From: Notolepis coatsorum
Lineage: Eukaryota; Chordata; Actinopteri; Aulopiformes; Paralepididae
Assembly: GCA_963971535.1 (NCBI GenBank)
Contig: OZ020588.1
Span: 119,220,005-119,284,004, forward strand
Direction: 5' to 3'
Length of the DNA stretch: 64,000 nucleotides
The position numbers were made by a program, and so were the translations under genes. Below the pieces are notes generated by a model, which was given only the letters and a program-made list of their open reading frames with translations, made no database searches and was not told the DNA's origin. How positions within the stretch are numbered: the first letter of the stretch is position 1; each line of letters opens with the position of its first letter. Positions 8,697 to 19,859 of this stretch are shown here, piece after piece.

Positions 8697-11355
8697 CTTT
8701 TATTTCAATATGCCTTTTCAATGTCACCATGCGGGCTGATCCAATCTTGTAGTCAACCAGTGGATAAGTATCCAGGAGTTCACAGAGTGCCACAAAAGTG
8801 AATGTTCTTGTGGGTGCTGGGCTGAGTTCGAAGGCTCTATAATGCTCTCTGTACCAACCACAAAGCTCTTGGACAATGTAGAATACGCTCTCTTGTAAAA
8901 TGCAGATTTGATCAATTTCACTAAATTCAGGCAATCCCCCTTCTGCTCTGTGGGCCACTATCATTCCCTTCCTATAGGTTATGCCATTGGTTGTCACACA
9001 CTGTGCAAGTTGAACCTCAGTCGTGTCAGGGAACTTTTGCCTGATGACTTGTGCTATTTCCTCTTTGAGTAAGTCTACTGGTAGAGTGGATACAGCTGAG
9101 ACCTCTAGCTTAGGCTTGCTCAGACATGGAGAGCTCAGATGGTAAGCGATCATCATCTGATGCTTTGAGGCTAAAGAGAGGGGCACATTCTTGAAACAGC
9201 TTGTGTGTCTGATAACCTGTTTAAAAAAGCTATGCTTAGCCTCAAATCGCATTGTCCACTGTCCGACAAGTGGACCAAACAGCCTAAACATCTGGGGGTA
9301 GTGCTCCAGATAATGGTGTTTTGGTAGCAGCCTGATGGCAGGGAACAACTCCTGGTATCTCTGCCTGTGCTCTAGGATTTTACTTTCTAAAAAAGCCAGC
9401 GAGTCATCACTATGTACAGGGGCAACTACAAGCTCAGTGATGTCCTTCAGATCCATAAGAACAAGCCATGCAGGCTCATCTTCAGGTACAAGTGAACCAA
9501 CCAAAAAAGGTAAGAACCGGAGCAAACTCCAATTTTCATGAGCGTTTCCTCCCACTGTTTTTCTGCTGGAGAAACTTTGTGACACTACATGAGGTTTGTT
9601 TGTCCTGTCGGCCCATTTGTAGGGAAACTTCAGAATGGCGCTGTTCAGATCAGCCAATGTGAAAAGCTTTCTGGATATAAGCACTCTTAAGCAATGAGCT
9701 AGCTCTGCAGGGATTATACCCTCCAAAAGGTCATGGGCAAGATCAGGTGGATAGCCAAAGATGACGTGAAAATGAGAGACATTATTTGTGAAGACGCATT
9801 CCCTTTTCACTCCACAACCAAATTTCCCTGTATCTTGGGCTTGTTTGACATGGGCCTGATGGAGCTCCTTGGTTCTCAGACTGAAAGCACCAGATGCAAC
9901 GGAATGTTGCTGAATATCACTGCTCTTTCCTGTGCAAAATCTGCAGTAGTATTCCCCTGAAAAACTCTCCAAAAATCCAGCGACACTGTGTGCTCCTAGG
10001 TTGTCAGCCACTACACTGAATATTGTACCTTTAACTGACTCACCCAACAGTGGGACATAAACACCCAGCTCCTCCAAAGTTTTCAGATCTTGTAGAAGCG
10101 GTTCAAAGATTTTTGCATAACCATAGATTTTAACATCATCGGTTTTGCACAAAACTGACAAGTAGATCGATGTTAACGAGGAATGAGAACCCGGAGGCAA
10201 GTTAGCCAACACCCAATAAACACCACAAAGCTTATGCTTCTTTCGCGAGGTGCCAAGGGGGTTACAGGTTTCAAAGTCATCCACATACAAATTTAGGATG
10301 ATAGTTGGCTTTTCTCCAGCAAGGAAACTATTACCCTTAAATAGGGAACCATCTCTTGAGGACTTGTACTGATATGTGCCTTCCCGTCTTTGATGGCACT
10401 CAACAATGTTATCAATGATATCCCTTCGACCCAACAGTTGCTGCAGGGACTTCAATAATGGGACATATTGGAAACTGCGCTTGTTTTTACAATCTAGAAT
10501 GTATTCCACTGGCTCTACAACACTGACGTTCTCCTTGTAATACTGCTTACGCAGATGTGCTGTACTTAGGGGGCCACCTTTTTGTATGGACCTTTGCACA
10601 GGATTACCAGAATAAATTGCATTAACAGTTTCTCTAATTGTACATTCATCAACAGTGAGGTTTTTCTGATGAAAGATGTCACTCACAATGTCACAAGATA
10701 ATGGAACAGGTGCAGAAGAAATCAAATGATGGAGTTCCCCTAAAAACACATCAAGAGCAGTGCTTGGTACATGGACCAAATGCTCCAACTTCAGCAAAGC
10801 AGCTGCAAATCCTTGCTCTATGACCTCCTGCAAGTCCTCAGTATGAGAATGACTACTTGAAGGAATGGCAGTATCTGACTGCTCTACACACTCCTGACTA
10901 TTTGCCTCCAATTCATTCAGAGATGCTATCGTAGTTACAATCACTCCAGGTTTAAAATCAACCAATGTGTGATGGCAGTGTTTTCTGTTTTTGTGTGACT
11001 TAAATGTGCCAGAAATGTTTGTTTTAAAGTCACAGCCTAAAAACATACAATCAACCGTCTCACTTCTTTTGAGATGTGCATTTATATGACAAAAATAATC
11101 CTTCTCTGATGCTAAATCCCTGCAAGCACAAAGGCTGCAACTGAATATTGCCTTCTCTTTCCGAGTGACCCCAGTGGAATGGGTTTTATTGTGGTGGACA
11201 ATAAGGGCATTCCACGTCTTAAATGTACATGGGCAGTGCAGGTACGTACATGGAAAGGGATAACTACTTCCAAATCGTGGATGCCTTAACCTGTAGTGAT
11301 GCAAAAGCTTGAACCTACTTGATACAGTTTCTGTGCACCCCTTACATCTCCACAT
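8536..11355 (-). CDS. CMC/EnSpm-type transposase with four C2H2 zinc fingers
   Basis: The first ATG is at 11355 (MWRCKGC). About 885 residues are likely genuine, ending at a splice donor at 8697; the rest of the open frame is intronic repeat. Residues 1-140 hold four C2H2-type fingers (CKGC...H, CTYLHCPC...H, CSLC...H, CMFLGC...H). The core contains DNLGAHSVAGFLESF, YYCRFC, PPDLAHDLLEGIIPAEL and GQWTMRFEAKHSFFKQ, the motif order I associate with animal Tnp2/EnSpm-like transposases (D of DNLG, D of HDLLEG). It would cut and rejoin the element's CACTG ends in the nucleus. The reading frame has no internal stop, so the protein may still be made. Splicing to the acceptor at 8347 would add one codon and then a stop. 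The exact superfamily call is inference. Confidence 0.7.
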   Translation of the reverse strand: MWRCKGCTETVSSRFKLLHHYRLRHPRFGSSYPFPCTYLHCPCTFKTWNALIVHHNKTHSTGVTRKEKAIFSCSLCACRDLASEKDYFCHINAHLKRSETVDCMFLGCDFKTNISGTFKSHKNRKHCHHTLVDFKPGVIVTTIASLNELEANSQECVEQSDTAIPSSSHSHTEDLQEVIEQGFAAALLKLEHLVHVPSTALDVFLGELHHLISSAPVPLSCDIVSDIFHQKNLTVDECTIRETVNAIYSGNPVQRSIQKGGPLSTAHLRKQYYKENVSVVEPVEYILDCKNKRSFQYVPLLKSLQQLLGRRDIIDNIVECHQRREGTYQYKSSRDGSLFKGNSFLAGEKPTIILNLYVDDFETCNPLGTSRKKHKLCGVYWVLANLPPGSHSSLTSIYLSVLCKTDDVKIYGYAKIFEPLLQDLKTLEELGVYVPLLGESVKGTIFSVVADNLGAHSVAGFLESFSGEYYCRFCTGKSSDIQQHSVASGAFSLRTKELHQAHVKQAQDTGKFGCGVKRECVFTNNVSHFHVIFGYPPDLAHDLLEGIIPAELAHCLRVLISRKLFTLADLNSAILKFPYKWADRTNKPHVVSQSFSSRKTVGGNAHENWSLLRFLPFLVGSLVPEDEPAWLVLMDLKDITELVVAPVHSDDSLAFLESKILEHRQRYQELFPAIRLLPKHHYLEHYPQMFRLFGPLVGQWTMRFEAKHSFFKQVIRHTSCFKNVPLSLASKHQMMIAYHLSSPCLSKPKLEVSAVSTLPVDLLKEEIAQVIRQKFPDTTEVQLAQCVTTNGITYRKGMIVAHRAEGGLPEFSEIDQICILQESVFYIVQELCGWYREHYRAFELSPAPTRTFTFVALCELLDTYPLVDYKIGSARMVTLKRHIEIKGLSVCHRHCLSLSLSVCHSLSVTVTHSLSRSISVCLSLTHCLLLSWSVTVCLS

Positions 11356-11368
11356 TCCCAGCACCTAA

Positions 11369-12932
11369 CCCTGTAACATAAATCAAGACCATCATTAGTT
11401 ACATTATTAAAGCTCTGATCGCTAGGCCTAATTATAATAAAAAGGTCTACTGCACTAACAATTCAAAACATTATGGAAATGTACTATCAATTCATAAATA
11501 ATGGATATATCTTTAAATACAAGGACAAACACTAACCAGCTAAATGTGTTTTAATGTGTTATGATGCTGTTAAAGAATGCCTTAATAGTGATGCAAAAGC
11601 TTGGGACCTACTTGATAATTTCTGTTACATTCCCAGCACCTGTAACATAAATCAAGACCATCATTAGTTACATTATTAAAGCTCTGATCTCTAGGCCTAA
11701 TTATAATAAAAAGGTCTACTGCACTAACAATTCAAAACATTATGGAAATGTACTAGTGCTATCAATTCATAAATAATGGATATATCTTTAAATACAAGGA
11801 CAAACACTAACCAGCTAAATGTGTTTTAATGTGTTATGATGCTGTTAAAGAATGCCTTAATAGTGATGCAAAAGCTTGGGACCTACTTGATCATTTCTGT
11901 TACATTCCCAGCACCTGTAACATAAATCAAGACCATCATTAGTTACATTATTAAAGCTCTGATCTCTAGGCCTAATTATAATAAAAAGGTCTACTGCACT
12001 AACACTTCAAAACATTATGGAAATGTACTAGTGCTATCAATTCATAAATAATGGATATATCTTTAAATACAAGGACAAACACTAACCAGCTAAATGTGTT
12101 TTAATGTGTTATGATGCTGTTAAAGAATGCCTTAATAGTGATGCAATAGCTTCGGACCTACTTGATAATTTCTGTTACATTCCCAGCACCTGTAACATAA
12201 ATCAAGACCATTATTAGTTACATTATTAAAGCTCTGATCTCTAGGCCTAATTATAATAAAAATGTCTACTGCACTAACAATTCAAAACATTATGGAAATG
12301 TGCTAGTGCTATCAATTCATAAATAATGGATATATCTTTAATGTACTAGTGCTATCAATTCATAAATAATGGATATATCTTTAAATACAAGGACAAACAC
12401 TAACCAGCTAAATGTGTTTTAATGTGTTATGATGCTGTTAAAGAATGCCTTAATAGTGATGCAAAAGCTTGGGACCTACTTGATCATTTCTGTTACATTC
12501 CCAGCACCTGTAACATAAATCAAGACCATCATTAGTTACATTATTAAAGCTCTGATCTCTAGGCCTAATTATAATAAAAAGGTCTACTGCACTAACAATT
12601 CAAAACATTATGGAAATGTACTAGTGCTATCAATTCATAAATAATGGATATATCTTTAAATACAAGGACAAACACTAACCAGCTAAATGTGTTATGATGC
12701 TGTTAAAGAATGCCTTAATAGTGATGCAAAAGCTTGGGACCTACTTGATAATTTCTGTTACATTCCCAGCACATGTAACATAAATCAAGACCATCATTAG
12801 TTACATTATTAAAGCTCTGATCTCTAGGCCTAATTATAATAAAAAGGTCTACTGCACTAACAATTCAAAACATTATGGAAATGTACTAGTGCTATCAATT
12901 CATAAATAATGGATATAACTTTAAATACAAGG
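11369..12932 (-). repeat. 275-bp satellite derived from the transposase gene 5' end
   Basis: CCTGTAACATAAATC-type landmarks occur at about 11369, 11639, 11914, 12189, 12508 and 12772, giving a period of 270-275 bp (one unit carries a 44-bp internal duplication, one an 11-bp deletion). The array ends abruptly at 12932 in mid-unit. Read on the minus strand, each unit holds GGGAATGTAACAGAAA, then TCAAGTAGGT and AAGCTTTTGCATCAC. The same order occurs at the start of the transposase coding sequence (GGGAATGTGG, CAGAAACTG, TCAAGTAGGTTC, AAGCTTTTGCATCAC), minus about 15 bp. The units therefore duplicate the promoter side plus the first codons of the gene they precede. Confidence 0.85.
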
Positions 12933-13119
12933 AGACAATTTGACCGTAGACACCATGAACCTGAAACAAACAATAATTTCACTGATCACTGCAGTGTTGA
13001 GCTTATTTCTATTCATCAATGGGACTTCATTTAGCTAGCTAGTAGTTAGACAATATAACACAGCTAAGTAACGTTAGGGCCCAGTCACACATTCACAAAA
13101 TTATTGTGACCGGGCCCCT

Positions 13120-13760
13120 AATTAACCATAGCTAACGTTAGCTAGCTTAGAGCACTAACTAACGTTAGCTAGCTTGTCTATAGCTAACGTTAGCTAGCTT
13201 GTCTATAGCTAACGTTAGCTAGCTACCCAGCTATAAGCATACCTTAGGCTTAGAGGGACTAACTAACGTTAGCTAGCTTGTCTATAGCTAACGTTAGCTA
13301 GCTACCCAGCTATAAGCATACCTTAGGCTTAGAGGAGTAACTAACGTTAGCTAGCTTGTCTATAGCTAACGTTAGCTAGCTTGTCTATTCTAGCTAACAC
13401 AAGCTGTACGTTAGACAATATAACACAGTGAGCAAGTAACGTTAGGACCCCAGGCAGTCACACATTCACAAAATTATTGCGGGAAGAAATGCGCCTCACA
13501 TTCTATTTTTCGCACATGTGTGACCGGGCCCTAATTAACCATAGCTAACGTGAGCTAGCTTAGAGCACTAACTAACGTTAGCTAGCTTGTCTATAGCTAA
13601 CATTAGCTAGCTACCCAGCTATAAGCATATAGAGGCACTAACTAACGTTAGCTAGCTTGTCTATAGCTAACGTTAGCTAGCTACCCAGCTATAATCATAC
13701 CTTAGAGGTAGCTAACGTTAGCTAGCTTGTCTATAGCTAACGCGAGCTGTCCAAACATTT
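13120..13760. repeat. Palindrome-rich minisatellite (GCTAACGTTAGC core)
   Basis: About a dozen copies of TAACGTTAGCTAGCT alternate with CTTGTCTATA and ACCCAGCTATAAGCATACC spacers. The 12-base core GCTAACGTTAGC is a perfect palindrome. The array is 0.4-1.1 kb inside the right end of the CMC element. The same motif is widespread in fish DNA, so a binding role is only a suggestion. Confidence 0.85.
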
Positions 13761-14179
13761 TATGCTGTGTAGCTAGCCAGTGGCTAACCCAACGCTTGTC
13801 TGATAGACAGACTGATAGAGGAAATGTCGCCCAGTGCCCACTTGAACACCAACATAAATCAATTTGATGAACTTACTTTCAATTCGGGAGTTCTTTCTCA
13901 AAAGACGAATTTTCAGTTCTTCTCTCAGAGTCCATCAGACTTTCTGGCGGTCGAATACTATTTCCGGTATACTATTTCCGGTTGGTGACTCTACTCAATT
14001 TAACTGAGTTGTCAGTTTTCAATCAACGCGAGAGAAACCAGTAAATTCAACATTCTCCATAAACAACGGAAGTTTTACTTGAATAAAACATGATCACAAA
14101 AGGATTATAAATTAATTAGTTGAATGCACTAACTGTATTCGTGTAAATTCAAAGACCTGTTCTTTCCCATTTTTTCAGT

Positions 14180-14180
<1 letters not shown>
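13761..14180. other. Right subterminal region and right TIR of CMC element
   Basis: No gene is seen. It includes a direct repeat TACTATTTCCGGT (13967 and about 13979) and ends in TTTTTTCAGTG, the inverted copy of the left terminus. The CA microsatellite follows directly. Confidence 0.65.
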
Positions 14181-14788
<608 letters not shown>

Positions 14789-14951
14789 ATCAGGTGTTGC
14801 TGATGTCATGGCGCTCCTTGGATATACTGTACTGTATGTGTGTGTCATCACTGAGTTAGCAGCAGCAACATTCCAGCCTTGGTGACAGTGGACGGCAGAC
14901 CCTGATGCCCTTATAAGGCTATGCAGCTAGACCCTGCCTGCCGGTCTGCCT

Positions 14952-17052
14952 AGCAACATAAGATAAGATAAGATATTCCTTTATTGATCCCCTTGGGGAA
15001 ATTCAGGCATCATAGCAGCATGGGGGGGAGGGGGGAGGGGTACAGGTAGTAAAACAACACAGTATACAGGTAGTAAAAGACAACACAGGCAGTGTAAACA
15101 ATTTGATCAATATGGTCAATATAATTTACTATCTGACTAGCTGAGGAATATTCACATTATTCACAGTGTCACGTGAGGTGCAGTATGCAAGAGGTAGTGT
15201 TATAATAATTTACTATCTACTGAGTATACATTAATCAAAGTACCAGGGTAGTCTACTTTGTCCCCCTTGGGTTCCTATAAGTCCCAGGTCAATGTCTGGT
15301 AGCAGTCGCTGTCGCTGCCCCCTGTTGTGGGGCCTGGGGGCTGCTAGTCGCTGCCCACTGTTGTGGAGCCTGATGGCCGCTGGTATGAAGGACTGTCCGA
15401 GGCGGTTAGTTGAGTGTCGGGGGGGGATGAGGCTGTGGCTGAACGAGCTTCTCATCTTGACTAGCTCGTCGTAGAGGGGGTGGTAGGGGTTCTCCATGAT
15501 GGCATCCAGCTTCCTTATCATCCCCCTCTCTACCATCACCTCAAGTCTAGGTAGCTCGACTCCCACCACAGAGCTAGCCTTCCTCACCAGCTTGTTGAGC
15601 TTGTTGGTGTCCCTTGAGTTGATGTAGCCTCCCCAGCATGCCACAGCATAGAAGAGGATGCTGGCCACAACAGACTGGTAAAAAGACTGCAGCAGTTTGT
15701 TGCACACATTGAAGGACCTGAGTCTCCTCAGGAAGAACAGCCTGCTCTGTCCCTTCCTGTAGAGGGCCTCTGTGTTGTCCGACCAGTCCAGTTTATTGTT
15801 CAGGTGTACCCCAAGGAACTTGTATGAGTCCACCATCTCCACATCCACCCCTCGGATGGAGATGGGAATCGGGGGGGGCCTCTTCTTGCCCCTCCGGAAG
15901 TCCACCACCAGCTCCTTGGTCTTACTGGTGTTGAGTTGGAGGTGGTTGCTGTCGCTCCACCCCACGAAGCTCTCCACCAGGGCTCTGTACTCCTCCTCAT
16001 CATCGTCGGTGATGTAGCTTACGATGGAGGAGTCGTCTGAGAACTTCTGCAGGTGGCACCCGCTGGAGTTGCGGCAGAAGTCTGAGGTGTAGAGGGTGAA
16101 GAGGAAGGGTGACAGCACAGTTCCCTGGGGGGCGCCGGTGTTGCTCACCAGTACGTCAGACTGACTGTCCTTTAGTCTGACGTACTGTGGCCTCTCAGTG
16201 AGGTAGTCCTTGATCCAGGCCACCAAGCCGTGCTCCAGCTGCATCGCAGAGAGCTTCTCCGCTAGCAGTGACGGCTGGATGGTGTTGAAGGCGCTGGAGA
16301 AATCAAAGAACATGATCCTCACTGAGCTGCGCGGCTTTTCCAGGTGCGTGTACGCTCTGTGGAGCATGTAGATGATGGCATCCTCCACCCCGATGTTTGC
16401 CTGGTATGCAAACTGCAGGGGGTCGAGGGAGTCACGCACCAGGGGCTTGAGGTGTTGCAGGACCAGTCTCTCAAACGTCTTCATGACGTGTGACGTCAGA
16501 GCGACTGGCCTGTAGTCGTTGGGGGTGCTGGGACGTCCCTTCTTGGGCACCGGGACAATGCAGGAGGTCTTCCAGAGCTGGGGCACCCTCTCCAGCCTCA
16601 GGGAGAGGTTGAAAAGATGCTGGAGCGGTGCTGCCAGCTGCTCTGCACATACCTTGAGCACCCTGGGATTGGTGTTGTCCGGTCCTCTGGCCTTGTTTAC
16701 ATTAATTTTGGAGAGCTGCCTACTGACCTGACTGGTTGTGATCGTCAGGGTTGGGGGTGGTGGGCAGTCTGCTGGTGTTGGGGGTGGGGTGCCGTTGCTG
16801 ATGGGTGTGGGGGGGTGGGGGGTGGGGGGGCTGCTTTGTAGGTGTGATCTGGTGCTGGTGTCGATGGGTGGGGGGAGGGGTGTGGGGAGGCCACTCTGGT
16901 CAAAGCGGTTGAAGAACGAGTTGAACTCGTTTGCACGCTCTGGAGGGCCCTCCACAGCTGTGCCCTGCTGTTTGAAACCAGTGATCTTCCTAACCCCCGC
17001 CCACACCTCCCTGGTGTTGTTGGCCTGTAGTCTGCCCTCCAGCCTGTCCTAG
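14952..17052 (-). mobile_element. Rex1-like LINE, 5'-truncated
   Basis: On the minus strand an open reverse transcriptase frame is followed by a 3' untranslated part that ends ATCAATAAAGGAATATC and a TATCT-type repeat tail (14952-14990). This is the normal layout of a fish non-LTR element. The 5' end stops inside coding sequence at about 17050, next to TAGGATCTGG, as expected from incomplete reverse transcription. No clear target duplication was identified. Confidence 0.8.
15231..17048 (-). CDS. LINE reverse transcriptase (Rex1/Babar-like), 5'-truncated
   Basis: The frame is open for about 606 codons from the truncation point. There is no ATG start, since the frame begins in mid-protein with DRLEGRLQANNTREVW. 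RT blocks are visible in order: NKARGPDNTNPRVLK, PVPKKGRPSTPNDYRPVAL, FFDFSSAFNTI, GAPQGTVLSPFLFTLYTSD and the catalytic box FSDDSS (complement of about 16032-16043, in place of the commoner YADD). Then come LNTSKTKELVVDFRR, the thumb FLGVHLNNKLDW and a C-terminal region that ends at RLPWYFD. The endonuclease half is missing, so it cannot move by itself. A proline/threonine-rich low-complexity stretch lies near residues 50-95. The intact frame suggests modest age. Confidence 0.82.
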   Translation of the reverse strand, partial: DRLEGRLQANNTREVWAGVRKITGFKQQGTAVEGPPERANEFNSFFNRFDQSGLPTPLPPPIDTSTRSHLQSSPPTPHPPTPISNGTPPPTPADCPPPPTLTITTSQVSRQLSKINVNKARGPDNTNPRVLKVCAEQLAAPLQHLFNLSLRLERVPQLWKTSCIVPVPKKGRPSTPNDYRPVALTSHVMKTFERLVLQHLKPLVRDSLDPLQFAYQANIGVEDAIIYMLHRAYTHLEKPRSSVRIMFFDFSSAFNTIQPSLLAEKLSAMQLEHGLVAWIKDYLTERPQYVRLKDSQSDVLVSNTGAPQGTVLSPFLFTLYTSDFCRNSSGCHLQKFSDDSSIVSYITDDDEEEYRALVESFVGWSDSNHLQLNTSKTKELVVDFRRGKKRPPPIPISIRGVDVEMVDSYKFLGVHLNNKLDWSDNTEALYRKGQSRLFFLRRLRSFNVCNKLLQSFYQSVVASILFYAVACWGGYINSRDTNKLNKLVRKASSVVGVELPRLEVMVERGMIRKLDAIMENPYHPLYDELVKMRSSFSHSLIPPRHSTNRLGQSFIPAAIRLHNSGQRLAAPRPHNRGQRQRLLPDIDLGLIGTQGGQSRLPWYFD

Positions 17053-17073
17053 GATCTGGTCCTATTACCAGAT

Positions 17074-17246
17074 CTTACTGTGGACAATACATATAATTAA
17101 ATAATAGACCATGTGAATGTTCGATTCAAATACTGTGCATGCCTCAAAACCTTGGATCCTGTTGTTGTTGTTTTAATTCATGTACAGTATTTGAATCGAA
17201 CATTCACATGGTCTATTATTTAATTATATGTATTGTCCACAGTAAG
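17074..17246. repeat. Perfect 63-bp inverted repeat with 47-bp spacer
   Basis: Bases 17074-17136 are the exact reverse complement of 17184-17246. The arms are AT-rich (ATATAATTAAATAATAGACC) and could form a cruciform or an RNA hairpin. No TIR-like ends or target duplication are evident outside the arms. It begins just beyond the 5' truncation point of the adjacent LINE. Confidence 0.92.
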
Positions 17247-19435
17247 TTTCAGGAACCTCTGGCCCACGAAATCTGGCCACACCTATAATACATTTTTCAA
17301 AATTGCATGGTTATCAAATATAAAGACACCACACCCAAATGTTTTGACATTTCTGTGAAAAACTGTAAAAATTAGGAAGAATAAAGATCATTAGTGGACT
17401 GGGAAGAAGGAGAAATAATAAGGAAGGGTCATCACCATATCACCATGATATACCAGCGTTCTATGCAAAATAAAGAAGCTATCTGAAATATACATCATCC
17501 AATACACCAAACGTCAGCTAGTTAACAATGCAACAAATTGCAGATAGATTCTGACAGCTGAGGTAATAACTTGTTTAAATGACATGGTCATCACTCATCA
17601 GTGAAGAGATGGTGATCCCATTCAACTCAATGTCAGCCGAAAGGAAAGTTTCCACACTTGGCACCAATGTTCTTTCATGTGCTACAGTGACGTGATGTCC
17701 CTTCCTTCTTTTATAATTTCCTTGGTTATGATTTCAATTTCAAATTCAAATAGGCCTATTTGCACATGCTTACAGTACATAACATGTGCTGAAATTCTGT
17801 TGCTCAAACCGTAAAAAGCCTCAAATGTGGACACATCACTTGCTACTGTATAACAGATGCTACTAATAGACTGTATATACTATATAGCCTACTATTTTAA
17901 TGGCGTTCACACATCTGTACAAATATAAGCTACTAGTAAAAGTACAAGGTATTTAACTATTACCAGATCTTGGATCATGGAAGAGTTATGGTATAGTATA
18001 GGCTAATCACCGGACTGAGTGGCTTCTGGAAGAAAATATACCATTTTATCAAACTAAGCTAGGTTCAAAGCTATGGCTTGCTCCTCAGTTAGTCAACATA
18101 TTCGAGTTCTCCCTGCATACCATTTATTTGTGGTGGCCAACCACATTATCAGACAGATGCACCACAAATAGATTTACCATTTACACAACAAGAAGATAAT
18201 GCTTCTTGTGTTTAACTTTTCCCCTGGTGATTTGTATCACACCCAGCCAGCCAGCCAGTCTGCCACCACCACTAATAACCTAAAATCATGTGGGGAAGAC
18301 AGCTATGTAAATAAGATGTGGTCAACACATTAATACATTGCACTTTGAATGAGCTAACTGCACACTATAAAATATATATATTTTTTTAAGTTGTCGCAAC
18401 TTATATTTTCAAGATCATTTTCAATATTGAATCAATAGGAGAGAGTGCATGTGAAATATCAAGTTTACATCACTACGATTTAGTACAGCAGATCCCTGTA
18501 GTGAGATATAGAAGCAGGACCTAACAGTGCCACTTGCTCTCTGTGTGTCATGTACTGTACCTTGTGTGTACATGTAGAGTATTTTATTGCAGAACATCGG
18601 TTCAAGCCAGAGAGTGTTGACATTAACTTTGACCCTTGGGTCTGGACCCTCGGGGAGGGTTGGGCTGTTTCTAACCAAATGCTGGTAGATGAAAGCCTTG
18701 TGGTGTTATGCACCTTATATGTTTGAGAATTATTATTATAATTTGTTTCTTGTTGTTATGGCAACGATGAACAATTTTGATACGGCATTTGGGATTGAAT
18801 CTTGGAAAACCTTTCTGGAAAGGATAACAGCGTAGGTTTAGCACCAGTGATGGGTATGTTGGTTGGTGAATCAATACAGTTGTATTTATTTCAAGTTTGT
18901 CTGCTTTCTGGGCGCTGACATAATTAAATCGAATGCAACATTTTAAAACATTTTACGTTCTAAAAAAGCTGTCAGCCCCCAACTTCGTGGTCCATTTTAG
19001 ACAAATAAGTGACCCCGATTTTATGTTCAGGTAATATAAAATGCTTCTGAGTAAGTAAAAAAATTACATGACGTACCATCAATCAGAGATGGAGTTAATT
19101 TCACTCCATGTTAATTTTCCCAGCAAGGCTTAGCAGTACATATACAGCCAGGAAGCAGCAATTGCCCTCCCCTCTTCCTTGTTCCTCTCTCTATCTCTCT
19201 AAAACACGTGCTGCCACCTGTCATTAAGGCGTTCCAGAGAAGATTTACATCGGGCAGCCCAACACCACCACGGAAAACAACAACAGCCCTGGAGAACCCA
19301 CTGTATGCCACTGGCAGAGAGTTGTTTCTTTACCCCCACTGTGTGGTGGCAGTGGGATATCTCACTTTGTATACTTGAGGAGGTGGTTATATAGCATACT
19401 GTTGAAGGGAGACTGGAAGACTGCAACCCCACCAT
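17247..19435. other. No recognisable gene
   Basis: This AT-rich stretch has only short, unconvincing open frames and no repeat family that I can name. A small AATATATATATTTTTTT tract is at about 18370-18390. Confidence 0.6.
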
Positions 19436-19437
19436 TG

Positions 19438-19704
<267 letters not shown>

Positions 19705-19859
19705 TATTTTATTACACGTTTTAAAGATTTTTAAACATATAAATGTGAAAATGTTTATAAAAATAACCAAAAAACTAAAAGAGGCAGCCTAATCTTTCTC
19801 ACACACAAGGTCCCTTCATTAATCATTCACCAATCATTTAAATTGAAATAATACAAAGT

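Larger units (their letters stand above)
110..14180 (-). mobile_element. Candidate CACTA/CMC (EnSpm-type) DNA transposon, about 14.1 kb
   Basis: The left end at 110 reads CACTGAAAAAA and the right end, read inward from 14180, reads the same 11 bases. CACTG-type termini are known for the CACTA/Mirage/Chapaev superfamily. Both flanks are (CA)n, so a CA or CACA target duplication fits but cannot be proved in a dinucleotide repeat. Inside are a large zinc-finger transposase-like gene, a second broken gene, and subterminal repeat blocks on both sides (361-632 and 781-3140 on the left, 11369-13760 on the right), as expected for CACTA elements. Later insertions, namely the MITE at 1080-2472, the foldback at 3986-5433 and the duplicated block at 6131-7647, have inflated its length. 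The strand given is that of its genes. Superfamily assignment is inference from termini plus transposase motifs. Confidence 0.68.

Noticed and set aside
8536..8697. C-terminal serine/cysteine-rich tail of the transposase
   Set aside because: It is encoded by a GACAGACAGT simple repeat just after a good splice donor, so it is probably intron.
11369..12932. Possible centromeric satellite
   Set aside because: There are only about 5.7 units. They are found at the transposase gene and as inverted units in the same element, which ties them to the transposon.
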